Assembly (NCBI GenBank): GCA_014380545.1
Contig: JACMJP010000187.1
Location: forward strand, 1 to 12,683
Direction of reading: 5' to 3'
Length of the DNA: 12,683 nt
DNA from: Chitinophagales bacterium
GTDB lineage: Bacteria; Bacteroidota; Bacteroidia; Chitinophagales; BACL12
Shown: positions 6,924-12,683 of the stretch, one piece after another
How the letters are laid out: each line of letters opens with the position of its first letter
Position numbering within the stretch: the first letter of the stretch is position 1
Translations under genes and position numbers: made by a program
The notes under the pieces: generated by a model
What the model was told of the DNA's origin: nothing
Database searches by the model: none
Seen by the model: only the letters and a program-made list of their open reading frames with translations

Positions 6924-8702
6924 TTACATTCTTTCCGGGCATTCAATTCCCAACAAGCCTAATCCATGCCTGAATACATTTGCAACTCTGTAAGCAATTG
7001 CAACCCGCAAATGTAACTTCTCTTCACTTTCAGCTTTCGTTATGGAATGTCCTGCATAAAACTTATTAAATGTTTTTGCAAGATGATAAATATAATTTGC
7101 AACCTCCGCCGGAGAATAATTTTCAGCGGCAAATTTTATAATATCCGGATAGTGATCTAATAAAACTATTAATTCTTTTTCATCAGACAGTAAAGTGTTA
7201 AATGTAGTATCCTTTGGCTGAAATCCTGTTTCATCTAATTTCCGGAATATAGATTGAATTCTTGCATAAGTATATTGAATAAATGGTCCTGTATTACCAT
7301 GCAGATCTATTGATTCCTTAGGGTTAAATAGAATTCTTTTTTTAGGGTCAACTTTTAGGATAAAATATTTTAATGCAGATAAACCTATCTGTCTGTATAA
7401 ATTATCTTTTTCATTTTCGGGTATGTCAATTTTCTTTTCTGAGGCTTCCAAAAATTCTTTCGCATCCGTTATCATAACATCAATCAGGTCATCTGCATCC
7501 ACCACTGTTCCTTCCCTGCTTTTCATTTTCCCTTCAGGAAGATCAACCATGCCGTAGCTTAAATGAAAAATTCCATCAGCATACGGTTCACCTAATTTCT
7601 GCATTACTAATTTCAAAACTTTAAAATGATAATCCTGTTCGTTTGCAACAACATAAATTGATTTATCCATCGCAAAATCTTTATACCGTTCTTCTGCAAC
7701 ACCCATGTCCTGGGTAATATAAACAGATGTTCCATCTGCCCGCAATAAAACTTTTTGGTCCAAACCATCGCTTGTAAGATCAACCCAAACACTGCCGTCC
7801 TCTTTTTTGAAAAACACATTCTTATTTAATCCGTCAATCACTGATTCTTTTCCCTTTAAATAATAATCGCTCTCTTTATATTCTTTTTCAAAATCAACAC
7901 CGAGTTTTTTATATGTTTCATTAAATCCTTCGTAAACCCAATTATTCATTTTTTCCCACAATGCTAAAACTTCAGGGTCATGTGCTTCCCACTTTTGAAG
8001 CATCTCTACTGTTTCAATATAAATTGGTGCTTTTTTTTCTGCTTCTTCAGTAGCTATTCCTTCCATCGCAAGCACACCTACTTCCTGTTCAAATATTTTT
8101 TGATACTCTACATAATAATTACCAACAAAATGATCTCCTTTAATATTTTCTAATTGCGGGGTTTTATCATTGCCCGTTCTTAAATAAGCAACCATGCTTT
8201 TGCAAATTGCAATTCCCCTGTCGTTCAGGATATTTACTTTATGCACCTCATTTCCTGCTGCTTCAAGAATATTTGCTGTTGCATAACCAATCAGCATAGT
8301 TCTTACATGACCGAGATGCAATGGCTTATTTGTGTTCGGCCCGCCATACTCAATCACTATTTTTTTTCCGGTAGCATTTAGGTTAGCATAATTCTTTACG
8401 GGAATATTTATTAATACATCTATCCAATATGCATCTTTAAAAGAGATATTTAAAAAGCCTTTTACAACATTAAACTTTAAAATGATATTTGATGATTGTA
8501 ATAATGCATTACCTAATTCAATTGCAGTAGCATCAGGACTTTTTTTACTCACTTTTGCAAAAGGGAATGTTACAACTGTAAATTCACCTTCAAATTCAGG
8601 CGGTGTTTTATCAATTTTAATTATTGAAGCATCAATGTTTGCAGAATAGAGTTTATTAATTGCAGCAATAACTTCACTTTTCAACAGCTCCTCAAGTTTC
8701 AT
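6924..8702 (-). CDS. argS: Arginyl-tRNA synthetase
   Basis: Charges tRNA-Arg with L-arginine in the cytoplasm; a class I aminoacyl-tRNA synthetase. The 592-residue product is full length. The N-terminal tRNA-binding domain covers about residues 1-110. The Rossmann catalytic core begins with IEYGGPNTNKPLHLGHVR, which holds the HIGH-type motif HLGH (129-132), and continues with ILNDRG. The KMSKS-type motif reads KMKSREG at about 392-398. The DALR anticodon-binding domain follows NTGPFIQYTYARIQ, and the protein ends in ECPERM, close to the usual PERM ending of ArgS. The start codon overlaps the arginase stop by 4 bp (ATGA), so translation is likely coupled to arginase. This places the enzyme that uses arginine for translation in the same transcript as an arginine-degrading enzyme. 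No terminator is visible after the stop. Confidence 0.98.
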   Translation of the reverse strand: MKLEELLKSEVIAAINKLYSANIDASIIKIDKTPPEFEGEFTVVTFPFAKVSKKSPDATAIELGNALLQSSNIILKFNVVKGFLNISFKDAYWIDVLINIPVKNYANLNATGKKIVIEYGGPNTNKPLHLGHVRTMLIGYATANILEAAGNEVHKVNILNDRGIAICKSMVAYLRTGNDKTPQLENIKGDHFVGNYYVEYQKIFEQEVGVLAMEGIATEEAEKKAPIYIETVEMLQKWEAHDPEVLALWEKMNNWVYEGFNETYKKLGVDFEKEYKESDYYLKGKESVIDGLNKNVFFKKEDGSVWVDLTSDGLDQKVLLRADGTSVYITQDMGVAEERYKDFAMDKSIYVVANEQDYHFKVLKLVMQKLGEPYADGIFHLSYGMVDLPEGKMKSREGTVVDADDLIDVMITDAKEFLEASEKKIDIPENEKDNLYRQIGLSALKYFILKVDPKKRILFNPKESIDLHGNTGPFIQYTYARIQSIFRKLDETGFQPKDTTFNTLLSDEKELIVLLDHYPDIIKFAAENYSPAEVANYIYHLAKTFNKFYAGHSITKAESEEKLHLRVAIAYRVANVFRHGLGLLGIECPERM

Positions 8703-9652
8703 AATCTTTTCTCAATTTCAATTGTAGTTTGTTCTAATATTTCCAAAGCAATTTCGGCCATTAAATTCTTTTTGTTATCCAATGTCGGGTTTATTTCCGT
8801 TAATTCAACACAACATACCTTTTCACTTTTTCCCAATGCGCTCATTAAAGAAAAAGCTTCGCTTTCGTATAATCCACTTTTAACAGGCGTACCTGTTCCT
8901 CTTGAAACATTTGCATCCATGCTATCCACATCAAATGAAACATAAATCCTTTCGCAATGATCTAACCTGCGCAATGCATCTTCCACAACAAACTGAATTC
9001 CTGTTTCCCGCATTTTTTGTACTGAATAAATCTTTACGTTATTTTTCTTTACAATATATTTTTCAGGTTTTTCCATGTCTCTTGCTGCAATATAAATAAG
9101 ATCTTTAAAAGATATTTTAGGTGAAATGCCACCTATTTTTTTCAGCCGCTCCCATGCATCAATCGTTTTTTTCTCGGGATTATTTATCTGCGAAACTTTA
9201 TTATCAACCGCCAGTGCAGTTGCAAGCGGCATTCCATGCAAATTTCCTGATGGTGTTGTGTAAGGTGTATGCACATCTGAATGTGCATCAATCCAAATTA
9301 CACCGAGTTTTTCTTTCGGGAAAGCCATGCGCAACCCGGCAATTGTTCCGCCTGCATTACTATGATCTCCTGAAATAATGATCGGAAATTCTTTTTTCTT
9401 CATACACTCAACCACAACATCAGCAATGCGTTTATACATTTCAACGATGTATTCAATTTTTACTGCATAGGCAGTTTCAATATCATCAAGCACTTCATCA
9501 TTATTACTTGGTAAAATTGTGGGCGGATGCTCTTTAAAATATTTACTTCCTTTTGTCCATGCCGCAACCCGGATCGCATCGAATCCCATTCCCGCACCTC
9601 TTGTTCCGGCACCCAACTCTGAATTTACCGAAATAATTTTTATACGTTTCAT
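8699..9652 (-). CDS. Arginase (ureohydrolase family)
   Basis: Hydrolyses L-arginine to L-ornithine and urea, using a binuclear manganese centre, in the cytoplasm. Metal ligands of the family are all visible: GDHS with His97, DAHSD with Asp122, His124 and Asp126, and SFDVD with Asp241 and Asp243. The substrate loop SGNLHGMP (135-142) is the arginase form, whereas agmatinases and formimidoylglutamases differ here. ELTEINP (about 283-289) is also arginase-like. From the ATG at 9652 the protein has 317 residues, normal for a bacterial arginase, and starts MKRIKIISVNSELGAGTRGAG. A GTG six bases upstream would add only two residues and is less likely. The gene is first in a pair with argS (4-bp overlap) and divergent from an arginine decarboxylase. 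The symbol rocF would fit, but no other roc-type genes are present, so I leave it blank. Confidence 0.93.
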   Translation of the reverse strand: MKRIKIISVNSELGAGTRGAGMGFDAIRVAAWTKGSKYFKEHPPTILPSNNDEVLDDIETAYAVKIEYIVEMYKRIADVVVECMKKKEFPIIISGDHSNAGGTIAGLRMAFPKEKLGVIWIDAHSDVHTPYTTPSGNLHGMPLATALAVDNKVSQINNPEKKTIDAWERLKKIGGISPKISFKDLIYIAARDMEKPEKYIVKKNNVKIYSVQKMRETGIQFVVEDALRRLDHCERIYVSFDVDSMDANVSRGTGTPVKSGLYESEAFSLMSALGKSEKVCCVELTEINPTLDNKKNLMAEIALEILEQTTIEIEKRL

Positions 9653-9657
9653 AAACA

Positions 9658-9665
9658 CAAAGTTA
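9658..9665 (-). promoter_or_regulatory. Candidate -7 box for arginase-argS
   Basis: The minus strand reads TAACTTTG, an exact TAnnTTTG match only 5 bp from the arginase ATG. If used, the transcript would start at or almost at the start codon (leaderless or nearly so). No convincing -33 element is seen, so a promoter further upstream inside 9675-9721 is an alternative. Confidence 0.3.
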
Positions 9666-9666
9666 T

Positions 9667-9674
9667 TATTTTTG
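9667..9674 (+). promoter_or_regulatory. Candidate -7 box for the arginine decarboxylase
   Basis: The plus strand reads TATTTTTG, an exact TAnnTTTG match, with a predicted leader of roughly 40 nt before the TTG at 9722. It sits one base from the oppositely directed box at 9658-9665. The -33 position shows only TTTC at a short spacing. Confidence 0.3.
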
Positions 9675-9721
9675 CCCCGCTAAAAAAATTTGCTGTCATT
9701 CATTTAAAATGAACATTAAAA

Positions 9722-11134
9722 TTGAAGAACACTTATCTTGACCTGATACAACAGACATTCTATTTTCCGCAGGATGGATTTGAAGTAAAAAATAATTACC
9801 TGCACTTTAATGGCATTGACCTGAAGGCGCTAATTGAAGAATACGGAACACCCATGCGCTTAACGTATTTACCGAAAATTTCAGAGAACATACAGAAAGC
9901 AAAAAAATGGTTTGCGGATGCTATTGAAAAAAATAATTATCCTGGCGAATATTTTTATTGTTATTGCACAAAAAGTTCTCATTTTGCGCATGTACTTAAA
10001 GAAGCACTGAGCAATGATATTCATCTTGAAACTTCTTCTGCTTTTGATATTGATATTATTGAAAAATGTTATTTACATAAATTAATTACAAAAGATACAT
10101 TAATTGTTTGTAATGGGTTTAAATCAAAACCATATACACAGCGCATTAGTAAATTAGCTAATCTTGATTTTAATATTATTCCTGTTCTGGATAATAAAGA
10201 AGAACTGGAAGAATATGAGCGTACAATTATTTATGAGTGCGACCTGGGAATAAGAATAGCGGCTGAAGAACAACCCACTTTTCATTTATATACTTCAAGA
10301 CTTGGAATACGCTACTCGGAAATAAAACAATTTTATATTGATAAGATACAATCCAATCCGAAATTCAAATTGAAGATGCTGCACTTTTTTATTAACAGCG
10401 GCATACGGGATACTATTTATTACTGGAATGAATTAACAAAATCATTAAAGGTATATTGTGAATTAAAAAAAATATGCCCTGCGTTAGATTCATTTAATAT
10501 TGGTGGCGGATGGCCGCATAAAAATTCTCTTGGATTTGAATATGACTATGCCTATATGGCAAGTGAAATTTTAAATAAAGTAAAGAGCACATGTGAAGAA
10601 GAAGGTGTTGAGTGCCCTAATATATTTACGGAGTTTGGAAGTTTTACTGTGGCTGAAAGCGGAGCATTTATATTCCAGGTGCTTGCGGAAAAATTGCAGA
10701 ACGACAGCGAGCGATGGTATATGATTGATAATTCACTCATGACAACCATGCCTGACTCATGGGGAATTAATTCGAGATTTATTTTATTGCCCGTAAATAA
10801 ATGGGGCAATGGTGTGCACCGGGCAAATGTTGGCGGATTAAGCTGCGACCAGATGGATTATTACAACAGCGAAGCAAATACAAATGAAGTTTATCTTCCC
10901 GTAATTAATAATGCAGAACCATTGTATATCGGTTTTTTTCATACCGGTGCTTACCAGGAAAGTATTTCCGGCTATGGCGGAACAAAACATTGCCTTATTC
11001 CTTCGCCTCAACATATTTTGGTTGATAAGGATGAAAATGGAAATATTATTACTGAAGTTTTTGCAGAGCAACAAAAAGTTCAAAGCATGCTGCATATTTT
11101 AGGATACGACAAGATGAGAGATAATGGTGAGTAA
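9722..11134 (+). CDS. Arginine decarboxylase-type PLP enzyme (fold III, Orn/DAP/Arg decarboxylase 2 family)
   Basis: Predicted to decarboxylate L-arginine to agmatine, a first step toward putrescine. It is a cytoplasmic PLP enzyme of the alanine racemase-like fold III. From the TTG at 9722 it has 470 residues, close to the short Bacteroidota arginine decarboxylases I recall (about 460), and much shorter than E. coli-type SpeA. Key sites: YCYCTKSSH with the PLP lysine near K84; NIGGGWP (259-265) for phosphate binding; TEFGSFTVAESG (303-314) in place of the usual EPGR region; CDQMD (375-379), where family members carry a catalytic Cys and Asp; GAYQ (409-412). No ATG start exists in this frame near the N-terminus, and a stop (TGA at 9710-9712) closes the frame just upstream. 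The nearby ATG at 9709 is one base out of frame. Substrate is inferred from overall resemblance and from the arginine-related neighbours. Confidence 0.85.
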   Translation: MKNTYLDLIQQTFYFPQDGFEVKNNYLHFNGIDLKALIEEYGTPMRLTYLPKISENIQKAKKWFADAIEKNNYPGEYFYCYCTKSSHFAHVLKEALSNDIHLETSSAFDIDIIEKCYLHKLITKDTLIVCNGFKSKPYTQRISKLANLDFNIIPVLDNKEELEEYERTIIYECDLGIRIAAEEQPTFHLYTSRLGIRYSEIKQFYIDKIQSNPKFKLKMLHFFINSGIRDTIYYWNELTKSLKVYCELKKICPALDSFNIGGGWPHKNSLGFEYDYAYMASEILNKVKSTCEEEGVECPNIFTEFGSFTVAESGAFIFQVLAEKLQNDSERWYMIDNSLMTTMPDSWGINSRFILLPVNKWGNGVHRANVGGLSCDQMDYYNSEANTNEVYLPVINNAEPLYIGFFHTGAYQESISGYGGTKHCLIPSPQHILVDKDENGNIITEVFAEQQKVQSMLHILGYDKMRDNGE

Positions 11135-11144
11135 TAAGTAACGG

Positions 11145-11165
11145 GTGTTATTTATCAAATGACAC
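11145..11165 (+). terminator. Possible weak terminator hairpin after the decarboxylase
   Basis: GTGTTATTT and AAATGACAC can form a 9-bp stem (one G-U pair) with a 3-nt loop, 11 bp after the stop codon. The T-rich stretch follows only about 15 bp later, not directly, so termination here is uncertain. Confidence 0.3.
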
Positions 11166-11224
11166 AATAAAAGAAATATTTTTTTAATTGTTTATTTCGA
11201 AATTAGTTTACTAATATTTAATTT

Positions 11225-11602
11225 ATGGAAATCTACATGCAAATTATATGGCTTTTCTTACTTGCAATGCCCATTGCCTGCATTGCATGGACAGTTACTC
11301 ATGAGGAAATATTCAGGGAGCCCCATGAATATTGTGTTAAACAAAGCCAGCAGGGTAACTTATTCAAAAGAAAATTTTTTTATCTTTTTACCTGTGAGTA
11401 TTGTTTTAGCCATTACGTAACAATTCTATTTCTTTTTTTAACTGATTATAAGCTGTTACTGGATGACTGGAGAGGTTATATACTGTCGGGATTTTCATTG
11501 GTTTGGGTTGCCAATATCTACATGAATTTATTCGGATTAATTCGCCAGGATATTAAAAAAGAAAAAACCCAGATCAAAGTATTGGAGAAAGAGATCTCAT
11601 AA
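11225..11602 (+). CDS. Small membrane protein with a CxxC pair, unknown function
   Basis: A 125-residue integral membrane protein with three likely helices: about 6-24 (IIWLFLLAMPIACIAW), 61-76 (FSHYVTILFLFLTDY) and 84-105 (GYILSGFSLVWVANIYMN). A polar segment at about 25-52 and a lysine-rich tail (IKKEKTQIKVLEKEIS) should face the cytoplasm or form short coils. Between helices one and two it reads FTCEYCFSHYVT, with C57, C60 and H63, and another Cys at 37. This placement of a Cys pair just before a helix vaguely recalls small DUF1360-type membrane proteins, but I would not assign it there. A metal site or redox pair is possible. It lies 90 bp after the decarboxylase and 191 bp before the AraC gene, with no sign of an operon. 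The ATG at 11225 is the first in the open frame; another at codon 5 is possible. Confidence 0.75.
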   Translation: MEIYMQIIWLFLLAMPIACIAWTVTHEEIFREPHEYCVKQSQQGNLFKRKFFYLFTCEYCFSHYVTILFLFLTDYKLLLDDWRGYILSGFSLVWVANIYMNLFGLIRQDIKKEKTQIKVLEKEIS

Positions 11603-11733
11603 TTCGCTTATAAAATCAAACACAATATTTTTTGGCTATTGCCTTGCCTATGAATAATTGCTAAACTATTTGGGTGAATGTTTTTTTCAGGATTTCTTTA
11701 ATAGTATTGTAAAGCAGTATGATAATATTTTTT

Positions 11734-11741
11734 TATATTTG
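11734..11741 (+). promoter_or_regulatory. Candidate -7 box for the AraC-family gene
   Basis: TATATTTG matches TAnnTTTG exactly. The implied transcript start, near 11748, leaves about 46 nt before the ATG at 11794, but only about 7 nt before the alternative ATG at 11755. No good -33 element is seen. Confidence 0.4.
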
Positions 11742-11793
11742 GTCAGGATAAAAAATGTTACCTGCTTATATACAGCTTGTAGCTAAACAAACT

Positions 11794-12603
11794 ATGAAAT
11801 ATTACACTATACAACCACCTAAAAATCTTACAGACTATGTGAGGTTTTTTTGGGTGCTTGAGTGTGAAGCTTCAGAGGATAAGCCATACATTCATCGTTC
11901 AATGGCTGACGGTTGTGCAGAACTCATCTTTCATTACAAAGGACAATTTAAAGAATTGATTTCAGCAAATAAAGTTGAAACATCTTTTACATCTGGTGTT
12001 CATGGGCAATCACATAAATTCAGACGCTTTTCCATCAATCAGGATTTCGGAATTCTGGGCGTTTATCTTTATCCTTACGCTATTCCACAATTATTTTCCA
12101 TCGCTTCATCAGAACTTACTAATCAAATGCCCGACCTGACATCTCTTTTAGGGAACAGGGCAAATGAGCTGGAAGAAAAAATAATGCTTGCTGCTGATAA
12201 TTTACAAAGAGTTAAAATAATTTCAGAATTTCTTGAAAACAAATTACCACAAACTAAAAAAAGCCCACCCGGAATATTCGCAACAATTAATCATATTATT
12301 CAAACCAAAGGGATAAATAATGTAGAGCAACTTGCGAGACAAAATTTTTTATCAATCCGGCAATTTGAACGCAACTTCAAAGAGTTTTCCGGTTTCCGTC
12401 CTAAACTTTTTTCAAGAATTATTCGCTTTCAATCTGCCTTGAGCGAATATGATAACAAAGGCAAACCTTTAACAGAAATAGCTTATGCATGTGGCTACTA
12501 TGACCAATCACATTTCATTCACGATTTTAAAGAGTTTTCCGGCCATTATCCAAAACATTATTTTTCAGGAAAAGCAGAAGGTGCAGAATACAGAGATAAT
12601 TAA
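11794..12603 (+). CDS. AraC-family transcriptional regulator with DUF6597-like N-terminal domain
   Basis: A DNA-binding regulator, probably cytoplasmic; its ligand and targets are unknown. From the ATG at 11794 it has 269 residues. I prefer this start to the ATG at 11755 because MKYYTIQPPKNLTDYVRFFWVL is how such Bacteroidota regulators usually begin, and the candidate promoter box leaves a normal leader. The N-terminal domain (about 1-145) includes HRSMADGCAELIFHYKG and GVYLYPYAIPQLF, resembling the domain I know as DUF6597. The C-terminal AraC domain has its first helix-turn-helix at about 175-198 (NNVEQLARQNFLSIRQFERNFKEFSG) and its second at about 225-252 (LTEIAYACGYYDQSHFIHDFKEFSG). Both halves contain the same FKEFSG, encoded by the identical 14 bases AAAGAGTTTTCCGG at 12379-12392 and 12529-12542. 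It may control itself, or a gene starting at the right edge. Confidence 0.88.
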   Translation: MKYYTIQPPKNLTDYVRFFWVLECEASEDKPYIHRSMADGCAELIFHYKGQFKELISANKVETSFTSGVHGQSHKFRRFSINQDFGILGVYLYPYAIPQLFSIASSELTNQMPDLTSLLGNRANELEEKIMLAADNLQRVKIISEFLENKLPQTKKSPPGIFATINHIIQTKGINNVEQLARQNFLSIRQFERNFKEFSGFRPKLFSRIIRFQSALSEYDNKGKPLTEIAYACGYYDQSHFIHDFKEFSGHYPKHYFSGKAEGAEYRDN

Positions 12604-12683
12604 AGAATGTCGTTTTTTTACAATTTTTACCGGGTTGCAAATCGCATCTTTGTATAAAATATAAAAATAAATAAAATGAATAA
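12604..12683 (+). other. Right-edge intergenic region with possible start of another gene
   Basis: Eighty bases after the AraC stop. CATCTTTG at about 12643-12650 is one base off TAnnTTTG. It is followed by an A-rich leader and an ATG at 12676 (ATG AAT AA...) that could open a downstream gene. Only two codons are visible, so nothing can be said about the product. No terminator hairpin is seen after the AraC gene. Confidence 0.25.

Noticed and set aside
9653..9658. GTG start for arginase at 9658
   Set aside because: It adds only two residues; the ATG at 9652 gives the typical arginase N-terminus and would follow the candidate promoter.
11603..11700. Terminator after the small membrane protein gene
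   Set aside because: Only 3-5-bp stems are available (for example GGC/GCC near 11634) with no following T run.
11755..11793. Longer AraC-family start at 11755
   Set aside because: The 13 extra residues precede the usual family start (MKYYTIQPPK), and the candidate promoter box would leave almost no leader.

Overview
The window looks like an AT-rich Bacteroidota chromosome segment, perhaps of the Chitinophagales/Sphingobacteriales type, though the order is a guess. The main reasons are an S46-family dipeptidyl peptidase, a Bacteroidota-style AraC regulator, LpxK (so an outer membrane with lipid A), no Shine-Dalgarno sequences ahead of the genes, and several upstream boxes matching the Bacteroidota -7 consensus TAnnTTTG.

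Layout. Positions 1-9652 are coded on the minus strand and 9722-12603 on the plus strand. From the left edge: the 5' end of lpxK (cut by the window edge), a clear hairpin terminator (240-270), a small exported protein of unknown function (293-793), and about 525 bp without a convincing gene (794-1318). Then comes a tight minus-strand group, in transcription order MFS transporter (6787-5498), S46 dipeptidyl peptidase of DPP11 type (5501-3351), small exported NTF2/SnoaL-like protein (3313-2861) and exported TPR protein (2830-1319). The first two overlap by 4 bp and the rest are 30-37 bp apart, so this is probably one operon for exported proteins and peptide or amino-acid use.

Upstream lies an arginine block. 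Arginase (9652-8699) overlaps argS (8702-6924) by 4 bp. Across a 69-bp divergent intergenic region, an arginine decarboxylase-type fold-III PLP enzyme runs the other way (9722-11134). All three use L-arginine: one charges tRNA, one makes ornithine plus urea, one makes agmatine. The right end holds a small membrane protein with a CxxC pair (11225-11602), an AraC-family regulator with a Bacteroidota-type N-terminal domain (11794-12603), and possibly the first codons of another gene at the very edge.

Most of the window is ordinary housekeeping and accessory metabolism. I see no CRISPR array, insertion sequence, prophage, toxin-antitoxin pair, rRNA or complete tRNA, and no clearly new defence or other system. 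The points most worth checking are the arginine cluster with its compact divergent control region, the doubtful start (or one-base frameshift) of the decarboxylase, and the decayed-looking stretch 794-1318.
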